Shown here: piece by piece, positions 1 to 5,393 of the stretch
Position numbering within the stretch: position 1 is the first letter of the stretch
Layout: every line of letters starts with the position of its first letter
Source of the DNA: Treponema sp. UBA1233
GTDB lineage: Bacteria > Spirochaetota > Spirochaetia > Treponematales > Treponemataceae
Assembly (NCBI GenBank): GCA_002309305.1
Contig: DBWR01000049.1
Span: forward strand, 80,873-88,149
Direction: 5' to 3'
Length of the DNA: 7,277 nt
Notes under the pieces: generated by a model
The model's input: only the letters and a program-made list of their open reading frames with translations
Databases searched by the model: none
Told to the model about the DNA's origin: nothing
Position numbers and translations under genes: made by a program

Positions 1-365
1 GCCTTCTGGCTTCCCAAAGATTTTTCGAGCAATTCGCGGGCATAGTCGATACCACCAGTGGTGATGAAGTTCTGTGCCTGCATGAGTTCCTGGAATTCTT
101 CCAGAACCTGTTCCTTGAAGTCAGCGTCGATAGTCTCAAGACGTGCGATTTCAAAAGTAAGTGTTTCTACTTCATCTTCACGAAGATGCTTCATTACCTC
201 GGATGAAACGTCACTACCGAGGGCAACAAGGAAAATGGCAGCCTTCTGCCTACCAGTAAGATTCTTGTAATCCCTGGTACTGCCCTTCTTTTTGGGAGAA
301 GAACCGTTCAACTGCTTAAGCGGTTGCTTGATGCTTGATGATGACTTGCTTTCTTCTTCTGCCAT
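1..365 (-). CDS. fliG: Flagellar rotor/switch protein FliG, N-terminal part (runs off the window)
   Basis: FliG is the cytoplasmic rotor protein that binds the FliF ring and takes torque from the MotA/B stator. Only the first 121 codons are visible. After a Ser/Lys-rich leader (residues 1-35) comes the conserved start LTGRQKAAIFLVALG (36-50), then VSSEVMKHLREDEVETLTFE, typical of the FliG N-terminal FliF-binding domain and close to spirochaete FliG. The ATG at 363-365 is supported by a GGAGGAG box at 372-378, 6 bases upstream and inside the last codons of fliF. Only 3 bases separate the fliF stop from this ATG, so the two genes are probably translationally coupled. The next in-frame Met is residue 58, inside the conserved core, so a shorter protein is unlikely. 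By position it corresponds to the flgB-operon copy (FliG2) of spirochaetes that carry two FliG proteins; this is inference. The middle and C-terminal torque domains lie outside the window. Confidence 0.96.
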   Translation of the reverse strand, partial: MAEEESKSSSSIKQPLKQLNGSSPKKKGSTRDYKNLTGRQKAAIFLVALGSDVSSEVMKHLREDEVETLTFEIARLETIDADFKEQVLEEFQELMQAQNFITTGGIDYARELLEKSLGSQK

Positions 366-368
366 ATA

Positions 369-2078
369 CTACTCCTCCATAAGCCAGGTGCGGATAAGCA
401 TTGCCACATCTTCCGGATGTTCCTTTGCCATGGCAATAGCATTTTCCTGCAGCTCTGCACGTCTTCTTTCTTCCACAGAGAGGGTAACTTCCATTCCCTG
501 TTCCTTTGCATCCCAAAGAGCCTGTTCCCTTTCCTGCTGCTGGCGGCGCAAAAGCTCTTCTTCGCGGAGTCTCTTGCGTCTTTCGATTTCCTTGGAAATG
601 AGACGGAATATGATGAACAGTACCAGAACAATTGCGATTCCGATAAGCACGAACATAACTGTGCGTCTTGTATTCTCGGATTTGATGAGCCTTGCATCTT
701 CTTCCTTGAATTGTTCAGTCCTGTCAAATTGAATGTTTGTAACTTCTACAGAGTCACCGCGGCTTGCGTCGTATCCCACAGCATTTCTGACAAGGCGTGT
801 AACCTTGCCCAATTCTTCATCGCTGATCGGAACATAAGCCCTTTCGTAACCACCGCTTATTGAACGGCGGATCTTTCCGTTTTCATCGTACAATGGATAC
901 TGCCATACACCGTCGATGTTGACTGATACCGTAACCCTGTCGATTGTCGGACTCTTTGACTCAGAATAGTTTTCTGTATTAAGGGCATAGTTTACCTTTG
1001 CACCTTCTTCCTTTGTTTCACCGATTACGTTTGACATGTCGCTGTAAACCGGAGGATTCTGGCCTTCAACTCCAGCTGGTCCTTCCGGATTGTATCCAGT
1101 GCCTGTCTGTGACTTCTTTACGGTTTCCTCTGACAGCTTGAGGCTTTCTACCGTAACACTGTCGTCGTATACTGTATTTGGATTGTCCTTCTTGATGTCG
1201 ATACCTGAATATCTTGTTCCGGTACTTGTCTTTTCAGACATATCCATGTCAATCTTCATGTTTGCGATTTTTACACGGTTGTCTGTATAAGTTAACTGAA
1301 GAGCCCTCAGAACTGCAACAGAATATTCTGATTCCAGTTTGCGGATGAGTTTCTGCTGCTTGTCAAGGTTGTTTACCTTATCTGCTTCTGCCAGGCTGTC
1401 AAAATCGTTGATTTCTTCGTTTGTGTCACCATTTACGATGGAAATGTTGTCAGCCGTAAGGCCTTCTACTGAAAGCTCAACCAGATGCTGAATTCCCTGA
1501 ACCTTGCTACGGGATGTAAGTACATCACTTCCCTGCTTTGGGAAAAGGATTACTGATGCTGTTGTCGGATTCTGATCGTTTGCAAAAGCGGTTTCTTCCG
1601 GCAAAGAAAGCGTAACATGAGCGGAACGGATACCGTCCAACTGCTCAAGGTGCTGTTCAACTGCGGCTTCCTGTGCCCTCTGCCAGTTAACTTTGTCATC
1701 AAAAGAGGTGCGAGTCCATCTCTGTGTGTCAAAAAGGCTGTAAGGGTCAGTTTCCTTTGGAGAATAACCTTCGGAAACAAGCTGACTGCGGTACTTCTTG
1801 GCGATGTCATTGTTATCGACCGTGATGTAACCTTCACTGTCTACATCGGCATTGATACCATCCCTCTGCAAACGGCTTACGATTGCCCTCTGCTGGGACG
1901 CTTCCACCGGAGAATTAAACAGACGGACAGCGGCTTTGTTGGATGAAACGGAAAGCAAAATAATGATGGCTGCAATAACCACCACGATAACACCAATCAG
2001 AATGATTTTCTGAACAATGCTCCACTTTCCCCACTTTTCTTTTATGGTTCCAAACGTTTTTTTAAACCATTCGTTCAT
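369..2078 (-). CDS. fliF: Flagellar MS-ring protein FliF
   Basis: FliF forms the MS ring in the inner membrane, the base on which the flagellar rotor, export gate and rod assemble. The protein is 569 residues, in the usual FliF range. Residues about 23-45 form the first membrane helix (IILIGVIVVVIAAIIILL). The YscJ/FliF ring-building region follows, including SLPEETAF (158-165) and PTTASVILFP (171-180). A variable Gly/Pro-rich periplasmic loop lies at about 325-350 (YNPEGPAGVEGQNPP). The second membrane helix is about 472-494. A charged cytoplasmic tail (about 497-545) then ends in AKEHPEDVAMLIRTWL, the conserved FliG-binding C-terminus. The ATG at 2076-2078 has a GGGAGGGG box just upstream (2082-2089). 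The gene sits 139 bases after fliE, a gap that holds a strong promoter candidate, and 3 bases before fliG. No frameshift or missing domain is visible. Confidence 0.98.
   Translation of the reverse strand: MNEWFKKTFGTIKEKWGKWSIVQKIILIGVIVVVIAAIIILLSVSSNKAAVRLFNSPVEASQQRAIVSRLQRDGINADVDSEGYITVDNNDIAKKYRSQLVSEGYSPKETDPYSLFDTQRWTRTSFDDKVNWQRAQEAAVEQHLEQLDGIRSAHVTLSLPEETAFANDQNPTTASVILFPKQGSDVLTSRSKVQGIQHLVELSVEGLTADNISIVNGDTNEEINDFDSLAEADKVNNLDKQQKLIRKLESEYSVAVLRALQLTYTDNRVKIANMKIDMDMSEKTSTGTRYSGIDIKKDNPNTVYDDSVTVESLKLSEETVKKSQTGTGYNPEGPAGVEGQNPPVYSDMSNVIGETKEEGAKVNYALNTENYSESKSPTIDRVTVSVNIDGVWQYPLYDENGKIRRSISGGYERAYVPISDEELGKVTRLVRNAVGYDASRGDSVEVTNIQFDRTEQFKEEDARLIKSENTRRTVMFVLIGIAIVLVLFIIFRLISKEIERRKRLREEELLRRQQQEREQALWDAKEQGMEVTLSVEERRRAELQENAIAMAKEHPEDVAMLIRTWLMEE
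372..378 (-). promoter_or_regulatory. fliG ribosome binding site embedded in the fliF 3' end
   Basis: GGAGGAG on the minus strand overlaps the final Met-Glu-Glu codons of fliF and lies 6 bases before the fliG ATG. It fixes the fliG start, and its placement suggests that ribosomes finishing fliF help start fliG, which would match ring and rotor stoichiometry. Confidence 0.85.
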
Positions 2079-2133
2079 TTTCCCCTCCCGTGAACGAACT
2101 CAATTTCTTTGACTATCATAGCATTTCCCACTC

Positions 2134-2153
2134 ACTATGTTGTTAGCCATAGT
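2134..2153. repeat. Dyad at the predicted fliF transcription start
   Basis: ACTATG (2134-2139) and CATAGT (2148-2153) form a perfect 6-base inverted repeat with an 8-base spacer, covering the predicted transcription start near 2150. It could be an operator half-site pair or a 5' hairpin in the fliF leader. Six-base dyads are common by chance in AT-rich DNA, so the call is weak. Confidence 0.25.
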
Positions 2154-2156
2154 AAG

Positions 2157-2185
2157 ATTATAACATACTATTTAATAATTGAAAA
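2157..2185 (-). promoter_or_regulatory. Extended -10 sigma-70-type promoter candidate upstream of fliF
   Basis: Reading the minus strand, TATAAT (2162-2157) matches the -10 consensus perfectly and is preceded by TGT (2165-2163), giving a full extended -10 (TGnTATAAT). Seventeen bases further upstream is TTTTCA (2185-2180), 4 of 6 against TTGACA. Transcription would begin near 2150, leaving a leader of about 70 bases before fliF. This is the best promoter-like sequence in the window and would let fliF-fliG and genes beyond be transcribed separately from flgB-flgC-fliE. The assignment rests on motif match only. Confidence 0.6.
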
Positions 2186-2203
2186 GTAGCAAAACACTAC
2201 TTT
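2183..2203. repeat. Small inverted repeat overlapping the fliF promoter -35
   Basis: AAAGTAG (2183-2189) and CTACTTT (2197-2203) form a perfect 7-base inverted repeat with a 7-base spacer, just after the fliE stop. It is AT-rich and no T-run follows it on either strand in the right orientation, so it is at most a weak terminator or 3'-end stabiliser for the fliE transcript. Its left arm overlaps the proposed -35 element, so a protein-binding operator is an alternative. Confidence 0.35.
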
Positions 2204-2217
2204 ACAACAAAAAAATG

Positions 2218-2583
2218 CTAGCGATTCTGTGAAAGTTCGTTCCAACCAGAGATTAATCTATCAATAACGGTCTGAGCCAGACTCAATGACATCTGAGCCT
2301 TGGCCATGGCAGTCGTTACCTCTTCTATATTCAGGCTTTCTGGGTCTGTTACAACCTTTTCCTGAATGGCCTTTAATTCCACCTGCTGATCGTTCATTTC
2401 TGAAACAGCGTCAATCAGATAGGATTCAAAGGTTTTCTTTACCTTTCCCGGCTGAGCTACGGTGTCTGTGACGTTTCCATAGCTGTCCATCTGGAGTTTT
2501 TTTGATGTATCAATCAGAGCCCTTGTACCCACGTGAGCGGGATTGTTTCTGTTCAACTCCAAGGTTCCTATCGTTATATCCAT
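2218..2583 (-). CDS. fliE: Flagellar hook-basal body protein FliE
   Basis: FliE is the small periplasmic protein that joins the MS ring to the proximal rod and is needed for export of later flagellar parts. This copy has 121 residues, slightly longer than the roughly 104 of enteric FliE. The family core is recognisable: a helix around TFESYLIDAVSEMNDQQVE (51-69), then DPESLNIEEVTTAMAKAQMS (80-99) and a hydrophobic helix SLAQTVIDRLISGWNEL (101-117). The N-terminus (1-48) is polar and poorly conserved, as is usual. The ATG at 2581-2583 follows GGGAGGA (2589-2594 region). The gene lies 44 bases after flgC, consistent with one transcript. The C-terminus ends WNELSQNR rather than the enteric YQEIMRM-type end, a normal spirochaete-style difference as far as I can judge. 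Confidence 0.93.
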   Translation of the reverse strand: MDITIGTLELNRNNPAHVGTRALIDTSKKLQMDSYGNVTDTVAQPGKVKKTFESYLIDAVSEMNDQQVELKAIQEKVVTDPESLNIEEVTTAMAKAQMSLSLAQTVIDRLISGWNELSQNR

Positions 2584-2627
2584 AAAATCCTCCCTATTTC
2601 CTTACTTACAATACTCATTCCAGCCTA

Positions 2628-3086
2628 TCAGCTGCCGATTTCAAGTGCGGCGGCAAACATTTCCTTGCTGCCCTGAATTACCGAACTGTTGGCTTCGTAT
2701 GCACGGTTGGCGGAAATCATGTCAACCATTTCGTTTACGATGTTTACGTTCGGATATTCGACATAACCCTTGTTCGGGCCAGACTGAATCGCATCCGGAT
2801 GAGTCGGGTCGTAAACCATGCGTCCCTGGGTCGTATCTTTTACGATTTCACGTACGCGGACACCCTTTCCAGGACCGTTGTCCTGATCTGCGCTGACGAA
2901 CGGGCTTCTCCAAACCGGATGTTCTGAAGCTATGGGTTCAAAAATGACTGTCTGCTTGCGGTATGCCCCACCTTCCTGTGTTCTGGTTGTAGTGGCATTG
3001 GCAATATTGTTGCTTATAACGTCTGTACGAAGGCGTTCTGCGCTCATTCCTGTTGCAGCAATGTTAATCGTTGTATAAAGTCCCAT
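2628..3086 (-). CDS. flgC: Flagellar proximal-rod protein FlgC
   Basis: FlgC is one of the proximal rod proteins that pass through the periplasm; in spirochaetes the filament stays periplasmic. It is exported by the flagellar type III system without a cleaved signal peptide. The 152-residue product is slightly longer than enteric FlgC (about 134). The N-terminal rod signature SNNIANATTTRT is at 25-36. The C-terminal signature is at about 112-132, VNIVNEMVDMISANRAYEAN, the helix that packs against the N-terminal helix in rod assembly. The ATG at 3084-3086 has AGGAG (3093-3097) 6 bases upstream. It is 23 bases after flgB and 44 bases before fliE, so these three genes almost certainly share a transcript. 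Confidence 0.97.
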   Translation of the reverse strand: MGLYTTINIAATGMSAERLRTDVISNNIANATTTRTQEGGAYRKQTVIFEPIASEHPVWRSPFVSADQDNGPGKGVRVREIVKDTTQGRMVYDPTHPDAIQSGPNKGYVEYPNVNIVNEMVDMISANRAYEANSSVIQGSKEMFAAALEIGS

Positions 3087-3109
3087 ATTTATCTCCTTTT
3101 AATCAACGC

Positions 3110-3535
3110 CTAGATCTTCTTCATGGCAATATCGAGCTGCTTGAACTCAAAGTTTTCCAGCCTTGACAGAATCTGATACTGCATCTGAATCTGCAAAAGG
3201 TTCATGGCTTCCTGTTCCGCATCAACATTGTTACCGTTTGCCTTGGCGGTTGTTTCCCAGTCAGTAACACGACGGGGTTCTACATCACGCCAGTCACGGG
3301 GAGTTTCGCTCTGAATATGGCGAGGGTCACTCGTGATCATGCGGAAGGAGTTGTGTTCATTGTCGCGGGACTCAAAAGCCCGTTGAAGTTCGCTTTCAAA
3401 GTTGACGTACTGCTTCTTGTAGTTTGGCACTTCGGAATTGGCAATATTGTTTGCCGTAACCTGATAGCGCAAGTTCTGCACTGCCATAGCACGCTGGAGT
3501 AAATCAACTGAATTAACAAAATCATTCATTCCCAT
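3110..3535 (-). CDS. flgB: Flagellar proximal-rod protein FlgB
   Basis: FlgB is the innermost rod protein, next to FliE and FlgC. The 141-residue product carries the rod signature TANNIANSEVPNYKK (27-41), followed by NFESELQRAF, and the C-terminal helix NVDAEQEAMNLLQIQMQYQ (103-121). The start is uncertain by two codons. ATG at 3533-3535 gives MGMNDF and ATG at 3527-3529 gives MNDF, the latter resembling FlgB starts I recall from treponemes. Neither has a good ribosome binding site: before the first there is only ACAGAGT, and GGGA directly abuts the second. A GCCGATTA box lies 7 bases upstream of the first ATG. As first flagellar gene after a strong terminator, it should have its own promoter. 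Confidence 0.96.
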   Translation of the reverse strand: MGMNDFVNSVDLLQRAMAVQNLRYQVTANNIANSEVPNYKKQYVNFESELQRAFESRDNEHNSFRMITSDPRHIQSETPRDWRDVEPRRVTDWETTAKANGNNVDAEQEAMNLLQIQMQYQILSRLENFEFKQLDIAMKKI

Positions 3536-3542
3536 ACTCTGT

Positions 3543-3550
3543 TAATCGGC
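3543..3550 (-). promoter_or_regulatory. Sigma-28-like -10 box (GCCGATTA) immediately before flgB
   Basis: The minus strand reads GCCGATTA here, 7 of 8 against the flagellar sigma-28 (FliA) -10 consensus GCCGATAA. About 14-15 bases upstream lies TTAAC (3569-3565 region), only a partial match to the TAAA -35. The predicted start of transcription would fall almost on the flgB ATG, which fits the absence of a normal ribosome binding site but could also mean that the match is chance. No convincing sigma-70 promoter is visible between 3611 and 3536. Confidence 0.35.
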
Positions 3551-3610
3551 ATTTAAAAAAAATTGTTAAGCAGAAAGTTTTTAAAAAGAAGCTTTAAGGA
3601 CGCGGGGATT

Positions 3611-3642
3611 AAAAAAGCCGGTCTGAAAGAACTCAAACCGGC
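3611..3642 (-). terminator. Rho-independent terminator between the small membrane gene and flgB
   Basis: On the minus strand, GCCGGTTTGA (3642-3633) pairs with TCAGACCGGC (3626-3617) through a 10-base-pair stem with one G-U pair and a 6-base loop. TTTTTT (3616-3611) follows at once. This is a classic intrinsic terminator for transcripts coming from hslV-hslU and the 47-residue ORF. The plus strand has no matching T-run, so it works in one direction. It begins 11 bases after the stop codon of the small ORF. Confidence 0.93.
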
Positions 3643-3652
3643 CTTAGTAGAA

Positions 3653-3796
3653 TCATATCGGGTATTCTGACAGCTGAACCGTCAGAACCAGAATGATTGC
3701 AACTGCTGCAAGGGCTACTGCTGCCTTGATGCATAAACCTATGACTCCCGGCTTTTTTCTGCCGGTGTCAGTTGCATGTGTTAATGACTGGCTCAT
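3653..3796 (-). CDS. Small single-span membrane protein, 47 residues, function unknown
   Basis: This short gene fills the space between hslU and flgB. ATG at 3794-3796 is preceded 5 bases upstream by GAGGGG (3807-3802), one of the best ribosome binding sites in the window. The frame ends with TGA at 3653-3655, and the strong terminator starts 11 bases later. The product has a polar N-terminus (MSQSLTHATDTG), a basic patch RKK at 13-15, one hydrophobic helix at about 18-40 (IGLCIKAAVALAAVAIILVL) and a short tail QLSEYPI. Positive charges before the helix predict the N-terminus in the cytoplasm and a very short periplasmic C-terminus. There is no lipobox and no obvious signal peptidase site. 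I do not recognise the family. Position suggests co-transcription with hslVU, 79 bases downstream of hslU, although a separate weak promoter in that gap is possible. It could be a membrane-protein regulator or assembly factor, but nothing in the sequence assigns a role. Confidence 0.75.
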   Translation of the reverse strand: MSQSLTHATDTGRKKPGVIGLCIKAAVALAAVAIILVLTVQLSEYPI

Positions 3797-3801
3797 TTTT
3801 T

Positions 3802-3807
3802 CCCCTC
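3802..3807 (-). promoter_or_regulatory. Ribosome binding site of the 47-residue ORF
   Basis: GAGGGG on the minus strand is 5 bases from the ATG at 3796. It is the main reason to call the short ORF a real gene. The 79-base gap up to the hslU stop also holds CATAAT, a loose -10-like hexamer just before this site, without a matching -35. Confidence 0.7.
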
Positions 3808-3875
3808 TACAATATTATGTGGAATAACCCACTTGTTTAGAGTATCGGAAAACAGTGTCAGTCTTTAACTTTATT

Positions 3876-5387
3876 TTAAAGAATATAGCGCTCCAGATTC
3901 TGGTTCTGCATGATTCCGTTCAGGCGTTCGTCAACATAGTCACGGTCTATGGTGATTGTCTCTCCTGCGTGCTTGTCCGCATTAAAGCTCAGGTCTTCCA
4001 GCACGGTTTCCATTATCGTATGCAGGCGGCGGGCTCCGATATTGTCGGAATGGGAGTTTACGTCCTCCGCTATGAATGCCATGCGCTCGATTGCCTCGTC
4101 GGTAAACACGAGCTCAACACCTTCCGTAGCAAGCAAAGCCTCGTACTGCTTGACCAGAGCGTTCTTTGGTTCGGTAAGTATGCGCTTGAAGTCTTCCTTT
4201 GACAGTGCCTCAAGTTCAACACGTAGCGGAAAACGTCCCTGAAGTTCCGGAATGAGGTCGCTTGGGGCAGATACAGAGAATGCACCCGCTCCGATAAACA
4301 GGATGTGGGTTGTATTGACCACACCCCATTTTGTGTTTACGTTGCTTCCTTCTACAATGGGAAGAATGTCACGCTGAACACCCTCACGGCTTACTGACTG
4401 CCTGTCTCCTTCCCCGCCCTTTGTGGCGATTTTGTCTATTTCATCGATGAAAATGATTCCGCTCTGTTCAACACGCTGCTTTGCCTCATCGGCAACCTTG
4501 TCGCTGTCCGTAATCCTGTCCAGTGTGTCTGCCATAAGAATTTGACGTGCCTCACGGATTGTCACGGTCTTTTTCTGGGTCCTTCCGCCGGTAAACATCT
4601 CCTGCAGGCCGCTCAAGCCTTCTTCCAGGTCTGCCGGATTTCCGCCGCTGAACATTTCCATTCCTACGTGCGGCTGATGATGAACCACAATGTCAACCTG
4701 ACGGTCCTCCAAAAGGCCATCACGGAGCATTTTCCGGAATTTCTCGCGGGTTTCGCTCATGTCGTTTGTATTGTTCTCCGGCTCACTGGGGCTTTCCTCA
4801 ACATTTTCCGCCGGTATTTCCTGATTTTTGGGCATGTCGATGCGTATCACACTACCCTGAACAGGTGTTGATTCACCAAAAATGTTCCCCAGGATGCGGA
4901 CATTCGGTTTTGGAGCTGTTTTCTTTTCCTTTTTGCTTGAACTGCCGGGAAGCAGAAGATCAAGAATCTGATCCTCCACCATGGGACCTGCCTTTGCCCT
5001 AAGGGTTTCCTGAACCTCTGCCTTGACCATGTTGTATCCCACGGCCATAAGGTCACGTACCATGCTTTCCACGTCACGGCCGACATAACCTACCTCGGTA
5101 TACTTTGTGGCCTCTACCTTGAGGAAAGGGGCACCGCAGAGTTTTGCCAGACGACGTGCAATTTCGGTCTTACCGACACCCGTAGGTCCAATCATCAGTA
5201 TGTTCTTTGGGGCAACTTCATCACGAATGTCTTCGGGAAGCTTGATCCTCCTCTGCCTGTTTCTGAGTGCAACCGCCACAAAACGCTTGGCTTTGTTCTG
5301 GCCGATTATGTAGGTATCCAGCCTTGAGACGACTTCAGCCGGAGTAAGTCCGTCCGGTGCGCTGAACTGCTGTGTGTTTTCTTCCAT
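3876..5387 (-). CDS. hslU: ATP-dependent protease ATPase subunit HslU (ClpY)
   Basis: HslU is the AAA+ unfoldase that feeds substrates into the HslV peptidase in the cytoplasm. The 503-residue product shows the whole family pattern. Walker A is GPTGVGKT (67-74), the pore loop is GYVG (100-103), and Walker B is IIFIDE (311-316). GRFP (384-387) and the sensor-2 region GARRLHTIME (451-460) follow. The C-terminus LERYIL (498-503) is the tail that docks between HslV subunits. It is about 60 residues longer than E. coli HslU (443). Much of the excess is an acidic, Pro/Asn/Glu-rich stretch at about 150-210 within the I-domain, between ILDLLLPG and the conserved REKFRKMLRDG. The ATG at 5385-5387 lies 6 bases after the hslV stop and uses a GAGGAG box inside the last hslV codons. 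Gene order and spacing indicate one hslVU operon. Confidence 0.98.
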   Translation of the reverse strand: MEENTQQFSAPDGLTPAEVVSRLDTYIIGQNKAKRFVAVALRNRQRRIKLPEDIRDEVAPKNILMIGPTGVGKTEIARRLAKLCGAPFLKVEATKYTEVGYVGRDVESMVRDLMAVGYNMVKAEVQETLRAKAGPMVEDQILDLLLPGSSSKKEKKTAPKPNVRILGNIFGESTPVQGSVIRIDMPKNQEIPAENVEESPSEPENNTNDMSETREKFRKMLRDGLLEDRQVDIVVHHQPHVGMEMFSGGNPADLEEGLSGLQEMFTGGRTQKKTVTIREARQILMADTLDRITDSDKVADEAKQRVEQSGIIFIDEIDKIATKGGEGDRQSVSREGVQRDILPIVEGSNVNTKWGVVNTTHILFIGAGAFSVSAPSDLIPELQGRFPLRVELEALSKEDFKRILTEPKNALVKQYEALLATEGVELVFTDEAIERMAFIAEDVNSHSDNIGARRLHTIMETVLEDLSFNADKHAGETITIDRDYVDERLNGIMQNQNLERYIL

Positions 5388-5393
5388 AATGAA

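Noticed and set aside
292..863. Two overlapping plus-strand frames of about 146 and 148 codons opposite fliF/fliG
   Set aside because: They are antisense to clear fliF and fliG coding sequence, have Ser/Cys-rich shadow composition, no ribosome binding site and no family resemblance.
2543..2896. Plus-strand frame of 117 codons across the fliE-flgC junction
   Set aside because: Antisense to two well-conserved flagellar genes; Cys/Arg/Pro-rich and unlike a folded protein.
3611..3642. Terminator acting on the plus strand as well
   Set aside because: The T-run is present only for minus-strand transcripts; on the plus strand the stem is followed by CTTAGTAG.
3797..3875. Promoter for the small membrane ORF in the gap after hslU
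   Set aside because: CTGACA and CATAAT occur but not at a usable spacing from good partners, and CATAAT would place the start on the ribosome binding site.
3855..4242. Plus-strand frames of 97 and 115 codons opposite the hslU 3' end
   Set aside because: They lie antisense to the conserved HslU C-terminal domain and have no start signals; composition is that of a reverse-strand shadow.
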